Of a stretch of 64,000 nt of DNA, positions 49,660-62,301 are shown one piece after another. The notes under the pieces are model-generated. The model saw only the letters and a program-made list of their open reading frames with translations. It had not been told where the DNA came from and made no database searches. Every line of letters begins with the position of its first letter. Within the stretch, counting starts at the first letter, position 1. Source of the DNA: Thuidium tamariscinum (taxonomy: Eukaryota; Streptophyta; Bryopsida; Hypnales; Thuidiaceae). The translations under genes and the position numbers were made by a program. The stretch covers positions 13,295,067 through 13,359,066 of the forward strand of contig OX344758.2 of the NCBI GenBank assembly GCA_947034885.2, written 5' to 3'.

Positions 49660-50040
49660 TCTAAGAAAGTGCATGTGGCGTACAGTGGGGGACTATGAGT
49701 AGAAGGTGAAGCTAAAATTCCCGAAGAATTTCGAGTGTTGTTTCTTCTCCTCCGGTGGTGAAGAAATGGCACTTGCTCCCAACTTTCTTGAAGAAATTTT
49801 TATCTCTTGCTCCCTCTATTTCACATTCCTAGTTCATTGTCACTCATGTAGTAAGATTTATGTCCTACATTTGATTGGGCCTCAATTTATACAGAGGTAA
49901 ACTAATTTTCTAGTTTTGATTGTACACACTCAACCCACCAAAAAGGTGTCACACCTCCTTCATGTGCAACAAGTTGCACTTTTCTCTCAATGATTTCTCC
50001 AACTTTAGAAAAATCTACTTCTAAGAGGAGCAGTGACAAC
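49660..50040. repeat. Dispersed repeat, relative of 6640-6960
   Basis: Same ordered blocks as the intron-4 copy: AAGTGCATGTGGCG, TTTCTTCTCCTCCGG, CACACCTCCTTCATG, then GCACTTTTCTCTCAATGATT and AAGAGGAGCAGTGAC. No intact frame. Confidence 0.45.
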
Positions 50041-50599
50041 CCCTAATGCTTACTTTCTATAAGACATCTTGCATATTCTTTGGTTTCTTTCTGTCAATCA
50101 TGAATCTTCACATAAGTCATCTTGCAACAAGGTTGAGACTCTCAAGATCCAAGATTGAATATTCTGGTTTATTCACATAGGCCTACTAATGGTTTGTTTC
50201 ACAAATATCATCCAAATTGGTCAAACATGTTATGGTTCCAAGTTTCAACAAATGTTGTCACTCCACAAGGCTACAATATCATGCCTTTTCTTCCCAAAAC
50301 ATATCTTCCAACAATATCCAGATTTATGTTCCAACAACTTGACGATTCAATATTTAACCGTGGAATGATTCAAGCTGTAACGTGATAAATCCCAATCATT
50401 CAATCAGTGACTGTTCCGAGAAAATTAAACGTCAATCCTCTGCGCCCTAATCGTGAGAACATCCATGTCTAAAAACAGTGTTAGAATCTTATATCATAAA
50501 ATAGAAACAAAATCTTCCAAGTCAGCACATATCATTCAGTGGGAATTACCATACTCATATCAAACATTCAAACCCTCATACAAAGGCGACATCAAGAGG

Positions 50600-51284
50600 A
50601 TCGATATCATATTACAATGCCAAAAAACGAGCGCAGAGGCAATCCAAAGCCACTTAAATCAAGTCAATCACAAAACAAACCCGAAGCAACGCCACTGAAG
50701 CCATGAAAAAAATCTCAAGCGTTCCAAATACAGACCCCAATGCAGACCACACCACAGATAGCACAAATTTATCAGCGTATCCCAAAAGCAAAGTCCTACA
50801 GCACATACTTAGAAAAGACAAATGAGAGTGCAATCCAATGCCACTCAAATCAAGTCGAACACAAAACAAATCTCGAAGCTATGTGTCACTGGAGTCATGA
50901 AAAAAATTTCAAGCATTCCAACTACAGGCAACCAGTTCTTCAAGATGACAACACAGACAGCACTAAAACTCGCAACGCATTCCAAAATCAATATCCTACA
51001 ACACACACTCTCACAGAAGCAGCGAGCAAGGATCCAGACGATCAAGCCAGACGCTCACTCACCCCAACTTATACGAATAACAATGGGCACAATGTGTGAG
51101 ATCAAGATCACGTGCATATTGAATATTCGGCTAATTGACACGCGATCAAAGAAGTAACGAGCAAGGATTCATACGATCGAGTCATACAATCAATCACCCA
51201 AACGATACCAATAACACTGAGCACAATGTGTGAGATAAGATCATGTACATGTTGAATATTCGGCTAATTGACACACCACGAGCA
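50600..51284. repeat. Two tandem duplications (191 bp and 134 bp) downstream of psbW
   Basis: CCACT-AAATCAAGTC, CACAAAACAAA and GTCATGAAAAAAAT recur 191 bp apart (starts about 50641 and 50832). Then CGAGCAAGGAT, GCACAATGTGTGAGAT and TTGAATATTCGGCTAATTGA recur 134 bp apart (51087 and 51221). Both lie just beyond the psbW stop and may be partly in its 3' untranslated region. Confidence 0.75.
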
Positions 51285-51308
51285 CCACTACATCCTCCAA
51301 ACCAACCT

Positions 51309-51846
51309 CTACAGGTCCAAGCCCGAGTCATCCCCGGTCTTCGGCAACGTGGAAGCGTAAGCAAAGTACAACGCCCAGATGAGCGCCGTCACTCCCACCA
51401 AAATCCACGTCAACTTGGGGTTGCTCACCCCCAATCCAAGTCCTGTCCCCTCGGTACTCAACCGCTCATCCACCAGGGCAAGAACGGGATGCGCGTACGC
51501 CATCGTCGCCGCGGACGTCACCGCGGCCGCCAGCTGCGGCAGACCATTCAACTCCTCGCTCTTCTGCTTCTTCTCCGCCGAGCACACAATCTTGCTCATC
51601 CGCAAGGCCGGCAAACCTGAACAAACCCGAGCTCACCCAAATGAGTCCCAATTCCAACCACCCCAACAAAACCCAACACCGATTAAATTCCAATTTCATA
51701 TCCCAAATCCCAAATGCAACATACGTACTGTGTCCCGCACCTGTGATGGGGCGTGCTGAGGCATTGCGGAGGTTGTTAGTAGCGAAGCTCTTGGTGTGCA
51801 AGAGGCACGAGGAGGTCACTGCGGATGTGGAGGCGACGGCGGCCAT
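51309..51846 (-). CDS. psbW: Photosystem II reaction centre W protein, nuclear-encoded
   Basis: PsbW is a small one-helix subunit of photosystem II in the thylakoid membrane, linked to supercomplex stability. Exons on the minus strand are 51846-51741 and 51616-51309, with a 124-bp GT/AG intron in phase 1, giving 137 residues. The Ser/Ala-rich start [14 protein letters not shown] is a chloroplast transit peptide. A second hydrophobic stretch ending AHPVLA is the thylakoid signal. The mature part (about 83-137) begins [18 protein letters not shown]. It spans the membrane at about 104-124 ([20 protein letters not shown]) and ends acidic DDSGLDL, all typical of the family in length and order. The longer open frame starting at 51939 is not needed, since the ATG at 51846 gives the expected transit peptide. 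Confidence 0.95.
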
Positions 51847-52002
51847 GGCTGCAGACTGGACTATTGTGGCGATGGCGAAGGTGAATTGGGAATGCGAGCG
51901 AGCAGATGGCAAGCAGGGGAGCTTGAGATTTAGGAGCAATGGAGTGGGGGACAGTGGGTGGGGAGTGTTTTGGATAGGGGTTGATCCTTGGCGGGGCGTT
52001 GG

Positions 52003-52007
52003 CCAAT
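52003..52007 (-). promoter_or_regulatory. CCAAT-box candidate upstream of psbW
   Basis: ATTGG on the gene strand, about 157 bp before the ATG at 51846, in a GC-rich patch. No clear TATA box was seen close by. Position only. Confidence 0.25.
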
Positions 52008-52049
52008 GAGGGGGGCGTGCTTTACTTTGGATTTGGGGAAATCTCTTCT

Positions 52050-53724
52050 TCCTGTGAGGTTCTCGACGGATGGTCTAGTGAGGTCGGGGAACGAGCAACT
52101 CTACGAATTCTGGAAGGAAATGTACAGCGTCTGAACATGTGAGACTTTCAAGGTGGAGACACCCAAAACCACCACATCGAGAGCAGTATTCATTTTATTG
52201 TGGAGCTCCAAATCTCAACTTTCATCCATATATTGAATAGAAAATATCATATTAGCACATAATACATATCTATCATTCTATTTTCATCTATTATTTGGCA
52301 ATTTCATCCTATATTTTAAGAAAATTTGAAGTTTGTTGGTAATTTCATTTAAAATTTTACTATTTATTTTTTATAGGCTTGGTGCTGAGCCAAAAAATTT
52401 GGTACAATTTTGCACCAAATCATTAGAAAAAAAACATTGATAGAGAGAGAGAAATAACTCTAATTTTTTGTTTTGAATTAGCATACATTAACCCTAGAAT
52501 AGTAGATTGGTCACTATTGAAATCACCTACAATGTACATATTTGTACATAGTTGATGCAATGTGAAAGTGAAATGAGTCTCTATTAGAGATCGTTCTTGG
52601 AATCTAAGTGCTTCATGGACCTTTTACCTTTATAGTTTGTTTGTTTGAGGTCCCACAACTAGATTTACAAAATACAATATGTGGCATAGACACTAGGTGT
52701 TGTATCTTTGTTACAAAATAGACTCTATGCTAAGTAATAGAAGATTTTGTCGTATTTGTGGTTTTATTGTATCATTACAATTTTGTTTTTTGTATTAAGG
52801 TTGAGCTTAGTTTTAGGATATAGGATGTTTGTAAAGGTTGAAAGTTACTTGTGCATTTTATTAGTGATTATATATTTATATTTGATGGTTGATTTTTTTA
52901 TTTTTTTATTTTTTAATAATTGATGTATGAGTGTATATGTCATGTTTGTGTTCTTTAGATGCATATATTGTTTTAGTATTTAATGTTGAACATCCGAGGT
53001 GTTTTTTGTTTTACAAAGTATGGATTTATGATTTTTTTTAAAATTGAAATTGGTTTGGGTTTGGGTTAGGTTAACATTTTGTATCTTTTGTATGTTTTAA
53101 TATCGTAGTACATATATATTGCTAGAGATTTGTAGGAGTTTGAACGCGTTGCAAAGTTTCATGGGTTTAATGGTATGCGTTCAAATGCATGTATTTCACT
53201 TTTGAATGTAGTTTTGTAGTTTCATGGGATAACAATGAGAAAGGGTGCACATTTTGACAAGAATATTTATGTAGGCTGAGCATGTAGGTGTGTGCTCCAT
53301 GGGATTAAATGGCATGGATGTTACACATACTACGCTAGATTTGATTGAACAAATGGACAAACGGATAAAGGAAAGTGGCTTCAATAAACTATGATTTTAT
53401 TTTCTATTGTGCATCAATTTTTCTATTTTCAATAAGAATAGATCCTACGTGTAATATTCTTATGTTTATTTTATTATATTGAGAAGTTTTGCTTTTTATT
53501 ATGAATATATTTGATTAAGATATTATGCAAGTGAATTATAAGTTTATAATAGATCTAAAAAGGTAGGTGGATACTAGTTGTTTTCTAATTTTTTTAGATT
53601 ACATCAATATTACCACTATTGGTCATCTTTTAGCAATGGACATCTTTTTAGTTGAAAAGTTATTTCAATATTATTTTTTGACCTTTGATTTGGACAAGTA
53701 GAGTAGAAAACCCATAAGAAGATT
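52050..53724. other. AT-rich intergenic DNA, nothing recognised
   Basis: No credible gene or element end seen. Confidence 0.6.
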
Positions 53725-54325
53725 TTGGGGCCTCCAAGAGACTATTTGAGGTTTGTTCCCTACTTGATTCCTTGAAACTATTTCTAGTGCTAAAAATCAG
53801 CCCTTATTGATCTGAATTTTTGAATTTAAGAAAAAAAATTAATTTCAAAATTTATCAAACAGCAAAAAAATGATTTAAGAAAATTCAATAATCAATTTAG
53901 TTAATTAATTAATATTATATGACATGGCAATCGCTTAACCATGTTAGCCTACTGATGTGGCAACGTTTAAAGGATTCTTATAGCGTTTACAATGTTTGGA
54001 AACTCGCACTCTTCTAAAATGGCCATAAATCTTTTTATGAATAGATGAATTTGAAGGCAAGAAGAAATTGTTTTGGCATTGTTCCCCTTGTAGTTTCCTA
54101 TACTAACTAGGAATTACTAACCAACCTTGACAGCTTGATTTTTAAAAAAAAATTTAAATACTAAGAGATTGAAAATTGAATTTAAAAATAATAATTAAAT
54201 GATTAAATAAATATCTAATATAGCATAGTCTTAGCCATGTCAAACTTTTGATGTCGCATTGTTCTTAGAGTTCCCACAATTTGAGAACTTGCAATCTTGT
54301 AATCCCTTCAAATCTCCCCTAATGT
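53725..54325. mobile_element. Two decayed members of the ATTAGATGAAAT-ended family, side by side
   Basis: Within about 53725-54025, GGGGCCTCCAAGAGACTATT and GGAAACTCGCACTCTTCTAA mark one copy. Within about 54110-54325, CATGTCAAACTTTTGATGTC, AGAGTTCCCACAATTTGAGA and CCCTTCAAATCTCCCCTAAT mark another. They match the family's CCGAGAACTC and GGCCTCAAATCCCC motifs in order but are diverged. Boundaries are approximate. Confidence 0.4.
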
Positions 54326-54329
54326 ATCA

Positions 54330-57300
54330 TCCAAATTTCTTCTTGAATTGGGGTTCTAGACAAATAAGAAGTCTTAAGATATTTTTACAAAGTAGAATTT
54401 TAATTATAGGGTTCAAAAGTTTGACAATGCCATATTGTCAATAGCTTAGTATGAATATATTATTTCTCTTTTTCTGGTCATATTGCATACATACAATGAT
54501 TTTAGCCCCTAATTTTGTTTTAGGGAAGATACTTGAACTAATCAAGAGAAAGATTATATAGTTTTGTATTCTAAAAAATGAATGAATTTTAATTTTGAAT
54601 CTATATTTTAAATTTTAATATTTTAAAAAATATTTCCTAATTTTTGATCCAAAAACTTTACAAGTTAAAGGTCCAAAAATAAAGATTCAAAGCAAAAAAT
54701 CATCCCTCATATGACTTAGAGATAATATGATGTCCTATCTTTTGCAAGAACATTCCTTCTCAAATACTTTGATTTCTTTTTAATTAAATGGGACTATAAA
54801 CAATTTGTAAACAATTGTTATGATATATTATGATCTTTTTATTGGTTCTATCTTTTTGGACAGAGTTCATGGCATTGACTAATCAATTGTGGTGGATTTA
54901 AGATCTCTATTTTCAAATCTTATCTATAATTCTATTCACACTTCAACACAATGACATAGATAATTGGTCAAGGAGGGAGGCCGCCTAGAACCTAGGTAGC
55001 CCTCTAGCTAGCCAAGGAAGGTTGCTTAGGCAAACTTTATTGAATTCACAATTCATTTCATTTTAATAATTTTGTTTAATTTTTTCTCTCATCAATATTG
55101 TAGTAGTTTTAACAATAAAATTTATATTATTGTTGAAGGCTTCACAATCACACCGTTCCTATGAATCTATTACTATATTGCTCCAAGCCCAAGCAAGTTG
55201 GCCTTTGAATTTTTGTAAAAAAAATGTCATTAATTTATTTCTTAAGGCATTTTCATTACCAAGGACTATTTCAAATTCTAGCAATCAAATTTCTCTAATA
55301 AATACTTACAATATCCCTTGTATCATTGCTACATAATAGTAAACTACAAGCAAAAATAAGTATTTAATTTTTTTTTATTCAATATCTTTTATGCCATGAG
55401 TTGAAATGCTATGAAACAAAGCATGTGCAGTCTTTTTCATTAAAATTTTTTTGAGAGTACGAAGAACACCATTGTAGGATATATATTGTAGAAGATCTCA
55501 CTATGACAAACAAAATAAACCAACTAACTAAATTAAGTTATTGATAGGAAGTTTATGCAATGCTTCTAAGAGAATTTAATCAACCTTTAAATATTCCAAA
55601 GGTCAAAAAGTATCTCATAAATGACTTTCAATGTTATTGTAAGAATAAACAATGCATTTATTCATTTAAGAATCTAATAATTTTTGGTTGAATACTACCT
55701 CAATGACAAGCTTTCTCTTTCAAGGACAAAACCTACTACTATGATCACTAACAATAAATGATCCAATTCTTGATTTGATAGGTATATTTTATTTTTCCAG
55801 GGAATTTTTCTAGAGATTGTAGGGTGAAGGTCAAATTTGGCATAAATTAAGTCATTATAGTTAATTTGTCATTTTTAAAAAAGTGCCACATGTCATCTTG
55901 TGAATGGTGAAGGATAATGTGCCTTCCTTGAAAATGTGACCAAAAAATTCAATTCCATTAGTTGAGTATTGAATTGTTCAACTTTCTGACATAGGGTAAT
56001 TCTAAAATTCATTCATTGGTTATACATGTTTGTATTTTTACTTTTGTTAATATAGAAGTTTTGCAATGAAGTTGTCAATGATTGTGTTTGCAATTAAGGT
56101 GGGCGCCCAGAAGTGCTAGAAATTGGGCTATGGGTATTTTGAGTGCTCCGTGGATATTGAATAGAAAAAAGAAAGAGATGTCGAGAGAATGAATGGAACC
56201 ACAAAATATTTTACTTTTTTGTAAATTTCAGACTACAGTAGGGGCAAAAAGTTATGATTGTAGAGTCTTTCAAAGTGCTCATAGGCTGCATTCAAAAAGA
56301 GGTGTGACATTGAAGAACTCCCACTCCTCAAGTAACAAAAGTGATAGAAAAATTAAAAAAAACTTCTTACAAAATTCAAGAAAACTATGTAGTGTATGTC
56401 CTTCACTAGGCTTATTAGAGCTTTAAGTTGTCTTTCTCTGTAACCTTAGAAGCTCTTTTTTTATTAGATTTTATAAAGAGTTTAATGACTCTGCTAATGA
56501 CTTTTCTTTAATCTTGAGCATGTACCTCAAAAATGGTTTTCTTTTAGCATGTTCATTTCTACTTTTCTTCCTAAAATCATTCAGCCATCAACTTAACAAT
56601 CTTTATTAAGCACCTGATTAACATTTGTACTAACTTGTAAATGCACTATTGTCATCAATAAGCGTCAAATACCAATCATTGACAACTTCTACCATCACTT
56701 ATAGCTATTTTAGGGTTTCTTTTAGTTGGCGCTTTCAAACATAAGGCAATTTTGAGTGTACCCACTATATACTTAGTAATAACAATGTATATTACTTGGA
56801 TGTTCTTGCTACAAAAGTACAACTCCAATTGTTGGTCAAAGTGATTGGATTTATTATCTTTGAAGAAAATCAATTATTGTTAAATCTTTTCTCATATTCT
56901 CTCCTTCCAACTTTTAGACTCTTCTAGGACATAATTTCAAAAATGTGCCAAAAATCAAAATAAACATAATTCAAGTCATTGCCAATTCAACTCCATAAAA
57001 TTGAAATCATTTTGTCATCTTTTTCAATTTAGTTTACCATATTTCAATAGTTTATTGTTCCAAAAAATTTGTTATTGGAAGATACTATCAAGTTGCAATG
57101 TAGTTTGCGTTGAAGTAAAATAAACTAATCTCTACCAAGTAGAGAGATTGGTTTGCCTCGTTGGCATTGTTGAAACTTTGTAATTAATAAACATTTCATG
57201 TAGAAACAAATGTGAGAAATGGAGAAAGCAATTGAAGTTTTATTCTATATAACATTTTAACCAATAAAGAGTGTATACATGATAGGTCATCTTACTCACC

Positions 57301-58124
57301 TAAAGTAGTCACGCTATTTCCTAGCTAACTTGGCCACTATAAGAAAGCCAAAAAAAGTGACTCCTTGTAATAAATTTACACTCAAAATGTAGAAGTTCCT
57401 ATTGCAATCAATAATTACTCCATCACTATGACCCAAAACATTGATTGTGGCCACTAATTCAAACTAACATAGCCCAAATCTCATTTTTTGAAAGAAATTT
57501 ATCATGGTTTGAATTCAAATTGTAATGGGTCTTTTTTTTGGCACTTGCCGTGGACTGATTTATCTTATGCTTCTTTCATAAAGAAGTTATTACATGTTTT
57601 TGTAAGCTAGATGGCTATTAAAATAATCACATGAGCAAAATGTTGAAGGTAGACTTTTTAAAGCTTAAGGTAACTTAGATCTCATATGTAATATTTAGAA
57701 AAATGTGATCTAAGTTGTGAAAAAGTTCTACTATTGGAAAGAGAAACACAACAATTTTTCATAACCTTCACACATGTATCTATATTTCAAGAATTAATCC
57801 TAAAATGAAGTTGTAGATAAAATTGAGTGATGAATGACTTTGGTTCTTGTATAGTGGATAGAAAAACAATTTTTCATATGTTCTTTTTAGAGAATGGATA
57901 GGGGCATGTACAATTTTCTAAAACAAGAGCTGAACTTATTGAAGACCTTTGGAGGGTACAAAGATCAATTGTAGCAAAATAAATCTCTTCTACAACGACT
58001 TTGGAATATAATTTTTCATTTCAAATACTAGGTATGTAGGCATGTGTATTTTTGACTAGCAACATTTGAGAAAAGTAAAAGTATTAGTAGAAGCAAGGAT
58101 CAGTTTTGAGGATTGCTATTATAG
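54330..58124. other. AT-rich intergenic DNA; relative of the 15.6-kb repeat at 55377-55510
   Basis: Only one unit stands out: ATTCAATATCTTTTATGCCA, GAGTTGAAATGCTATGAAAC and AGATCTCACTATGACAAACA at 55377-55510. It parallels the 196-bp unit at 15640. No gene seen. Confidence 0.5.
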
Positions 58125-59067
58125 GAGCATAGAAGCATGAGCCTGTGAGCCTAAAAGACTATACATTTATATTAAAGGTGTCTATATTATATAAATCTTC
58201 TATGATTATATGTTGTACCTATAATATAAATACCTATATTAGGGTGAGTTCAAGAAAGACCGAAAGGTTTTTGTATACTTTGGCCATAGTACTCTTGATT
58301 TTTCGGGAGTACTTTAAAAATAGAAAAATAATTTTTAAAAAATATAAAAAATATGCTTGATGTATATTTCTTGAAGAAGAATATATCCTATGAAGGAAAA
58401 ATGTAGGAAAATTTTCTAAGTAGATGAACTAGAAAAGTGCTAAATCTCATGAAAATAGACACTGTTACATTTTAATTTGTAAAAAATAGGAAAAGAAACT
58501 TTTTGAGAAACTAAAAATTTTCCATTAGGAAATAGTTGATGATGATTATATTTTACCAAAATAATTATCTAAAAACCATCTTCAATGTTAAAAATTTGTG
58601 CGCAATGGAAGTGTTGTTTGTACTCATGTGGAGGGCATAAAATAATATATTTTCAAATTTCCTTTGGTGGATACATGATTCCCTACTATGTAAATATAAC
58701 AAGAAATTTTGATCTCTAAATCATTAAATTTGGGTACTCCTAACATAGTAAAAACCATGAAACTCCTAATTGTGATAAATTAGCTAAATTAAAAATTAAT
58801 TATGAAATTATTTTTTTTAAATTTCAAAAATAAGGGATCAGATTAACATCAAGTTAGGCATCTCCAATAAAAATTTCAAAATTATAGGATTCATGCATCA
58901 AAAGTTATTGCCAAAAATAACATTATCACTTTGATTGTGATGTGAAATAGGACCGATCTTTCTTGAACTCACCCATTATAAGTATTTACATTATAATCAC
59001 CTTCATTTGTTGTAGTATATCTACTTATACATATACTCAAGGTTCACATGCTTGCATTTTTATGCTC
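58125..59067. mobile_element. ~0.94-kb element with long (~125-bp) terminal inverted repeats
   Basis: The left arm (58125-58262) ends GGGTGAGTTCAAGAAAGACC. The right arm (58951-59067) starts GACCGATCTTTCTTGAACTC and reads inward as the reverse complement of the left, with moderate divergence outward to GAGCAT. Long inverted ends suggest a Mutator-like origin, but no 9-bp target duplication was visible. The interior is shared with 60117-61132. Non-coding. Confidence 0.6.
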
Positions 59068-59577
59068 ACACACTAATATCGTAGAATCATCATGCCACAT
59101 GAGTATGGAAGGCTTGTCTGCCTAGAAGGACAACCTTCCAACAGGTAGTTGTTATAGTTTGAAAGGTATTCACTATAATTGGAAATCCTAGGATTCAAGA
59201 GCAATTGAAATGAAATTTTAGTGGTTGCCATTACTCTTAGTGATGATGGTCACAACCACCTTCAAATTCTAGGTAATTCAATGTAAATCTATCTAACAAA
59301 AAATTCTTTTGCATAAGAGTAGAGTGAGAATTTTGATGTGAGCAATCTTCACTTTAGCCACAAAGATAGGCAAAAAGAAAGTATGCATCAATTTGACCAT
59401 TCTTCTCTACACACCTTGTTGATGTCACTTTGAAATCCAACCTCTTTTACAACATTTGATAAAAGCTTTCAATGTTGAAGTTTGGTAGCCATTGAATATA
59501 TTATTGCACCTATGATTGAAAGTTATAACATAGACAAATCAAGATTTAGTAAAGATAGACATGACTACTCCAAATGG
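59068..59577. other. Intergenic DNA, nothing recognised
   Basis: AT-rich, no gene. Confidence 0.5.
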
Positions 59578-59702
59578 AGTAGAAAATCTGCTCGATTTTG
59601 TTGTTTTGGTCGCGTTGAAGATCAATAGATTTCTATCAATTAACAAAAATCTATTGATCATCAATGTGACCAAAACGACAAAATTGGGCAAATTTTCTAC
59701 TA
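59578..59702. repeat. Imperfect hairpin, ~55-nt arms (CACTA-like MITE or miRNA-type foldback)
   Basis: The left arm starts AGTAGAAAATCTGCTCG (59578) and the right arm ends CAAATTTTCTACT (59702). The arms pair along about 55 nt with roughly eight differences around a ~10-nt loop. Read from the right, the end is CACTAGTAGAAAATTTGCCC, which resembles a CACTA terminus. The left end is not a clean CACTA. A microRNA precursor of this size is also possible. Confidence 0.7.
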
Positions 59703-60116
59703 GTGTAACAAGTGTCTATAATGCTTGCATTGGCTATTTTATTGTTGGTGCATATTGTAGATATTAAGTTGGAAATTTTGATGGCATACAATTTTCAATT
59801 TTTAAGTTCTAATTTTAGTATCTTAGCCTTATAAATGAGTCTTGAAATGCTCAATCGGTGTTACTCACAATCTAATTGAAGTTTGATTCATGGAGAATTG
59901 AGCAAGTCACTAATTTGGATCATCACATGAAAAGAGATGGTAATAGTTGCGTGGTTCTCTTTTGCCAATTTAGGAATTAAAATCGTGTTAATGGTTGGTA
60001 TTTAGCTTTTTTCCAAATTGATTTTTGTCACCTATTGCAAGAGATACAATCACAAGTCTAGCCACTAAATAGATTGTTTGGGGTCATTGCAAGAAACAAC
60101 ATGCATTTTGTGTAGC

Positions 60117-61132
60117 ATTTTGACATTGAGCTCTTTTTTCCCCTAAGAGTGTTGTATAAATAGAATAATAATTTTAGAAAACATGAAAAATATATCCAAT
60201 GTATACACGTCAAAGAAGAAGGTACCCTATGTAGGAAAAGCTTAGGAAAACTCTCTAAGTAGCGGAGCTAGAAACGTGCAAAATCTCATGAAAATGGGCA
60301 TGTTAACATTTTAGTTTTTTTTAAATAGATTAATTTTTTTCCTAAAAAACTAAAAATTTCAATTAGGAAAGAGTTGATGGTGATGAGATTTCACCAAATG
60401 AGTAATCTTAGAATTGTCACCAATGTTCAAAAATTGCTCACAATTTGTGCTCACAATAGAGTGTTGATTGCATTCTTGTGGAGGATATAAAATAATGTGT
60501 TTTTGAATTATCTTTAGTAGGAATATGCTTTTCTACTATGCAAATATACCATGAAAATTTCAGCTCTAGATTGTTAAATTTCAGCTCTAGATTGTTAAAT
60601 TTATGAACTCCTAGAACCATGCTCCTAACATAGTAGCTAGGGGAGGACACTTCCCGTTTTTTAATAACCTACGTGCGGCGGAAGATAGGGTACATTTAAA
60701 TAATCTTGGGTAAAATTTATAAGAAATTTATATATAAAATAGGGGACATTAAAAAGGCAAAGTGTTTTAAAAATAAAATAGGGATGATAATATGGCTGAT
60801 TTTTCCGCTTTATGGTAAAATAGGGGCTCTTTTAATGTTGCCAAGTAATGATTACAAGTAATTGATAGCCCTTTTAAAAACACCCCACCGCCGCACATGG
60901 GTCCCCCAAATACACAAGAAGTGTCCTCCCCGGGCATAGTAGAAAACTCTAAACCTCACATTGTGTCAAATTAACAAAAATGAATTTTAAATATAAAATC
61001 ATCTTTAAAATTTAAAAAAAATATTGGATGTATGAACCATTGATTGAAAGAGGTATTCAAATTTTAGATGTCTTTAGGACTTCATATTCAAAAAAATTAG
61101 TGGAAAAGAACAATGTCACTCCAATTGTGACA
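60117..61132. mobile_element. Second copy of the 58.1-59.1 kb element interior, with nested insertion
   Basis: AGGAAAA-TTAGGAAAA, AAATCTCATGAAAATGGGCA, CTAAAAATTT, TTGTGGAGGATATAAAATAA and CTCCTAACATAGTAG follow the same order as 58365-58830. After the 298-bp insertion the match resumes to about 61132. The long terminal repeats of the first copy are not recognisable here. Confidence 0.6.
60637..60934. mobile_element. hAT-like MITE with 8-bp target duplication
   Basis: 298 bp flanked by CATAGTAG on both sides (60629-60636, 60935-60942). Ends CTAGGGGAGGACACTTC and, read inward from the right, CCCGGGGAGGACACTTC. The sister repeat at 58740-58755 has AACATAGTAAAAACC, uninterrupted. The 8-bp duplication and YAGGG-type ends fit hAT. 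GC-richer than its host, no coding capacity, and probably young. Confidence 0.88.
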
Positions 61133-62301
61133 AGGAATAGTACCAATGCTTCTTCTAGTGATCTTTTTGTTTAATTTCTTTGCAATTAATGCCAAGCATA
61201 GTTGCCTAATTGGACATGTATTATGTTACACGTGTAAATAATGTAGATTGTTGTATTATCTTATATGTATATCTTGTGCTAATTTTTCAATGTAGAACTA
61301 CAAATGTGTGCCATATTGCTTGGTACAATTGTATTTTGTGATTTTCTTTTATGTCTTGAGATTGTGTGAGCAATGTTTAATCAACAAGAATGTTGTGGCT
61401 TTGTGTGTTTTGTATCATATTCATTGTTTCAAAGTTGTATTGTGTTATAATTGATGCCATTTGTGAATGTGTGTATTTACGTTCATTTGGAAAGTACATT
61501 GTAGTTTGTGTGTACACCTAATTGGAATTATTGTGATGGCTTAAACTAAATATTTGAGGTTTAATGTCACTAAATTCTGGAATATTTGTTGTATCTTGAT
61601 GAATGGTAGAAGAATTATTGAATTAGATTGTATGTGCATGGAGCAAATGTAGTTCAACTAGTGCTCCCGAGCTAGTGCTTAGTAGAGTATGAGTTTATGT
61701 GTGTAACAAAAAATTGACATAAATTAGATTAGTGAATAAGTATAACGGTTATAGAATTGTGTTGTAATTGAAGATAAAGGCCTATTATTGCCAAATCAGG
61801 AAGTTTAGATTATCAAAATTAATGATACGTGTGAGTGTTTGTAGTCTTTGTAGTCTAATGAATATTTTAGTGGTAGAGTTAAAAAGGAATTTGAAGAAGT
61901 TTTCTTCTCAAATTAAGACATGCAAGTGAATGCTTCTATTGAATGGGAATTACCAAAAAAATTTATACTGAGTAGAAGTAGAAATGCAAGGTTGATGGAA
62001 GTTATAGGAATAAATGAAGCAAAATCCAAGTTGGTAAAGGTTGTTGTTAATATTGTAAAGGTAGAAGTTATAGTAGTCAAAGCTATGGTGACAAAAGCCT
62101 TAAAGCCAAATTGGAATAAAATGTCTTTATCATTCTAAAAAGACAAAGCAATTAGTTGAAGTAAAAGGATTAAAGACAAATTATTTACCAAGTTGGAACA
62201 AGTGTGAATTTGAGGAATGTTTGCTTACCCTTGTAGCCATTGAAAGTAGAGCATAGATGCAACTAGGCCTAGTTGGTGAAGCAAAATCCTATTCAACGCC
62301 T
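61133..62301. other. AT-rich intergenic DNA, nothing recognised
   Basis: A 72-codon frame at 61920-62138 shows no recognised domain. Confidence 0.5.

Noticed and set aside
51379-52009. Plus-strand frames of 122-126 codons across psbW
   Set aside because: Antisense shadows of the psbW exons, which are GC-rich and so have few stops on the other strand.
61920-62138. 72-codon Lys/Val-rich frame
   Set aside because: No recognised domain; low-complexity composition and AT-rich flanks without splice signals.
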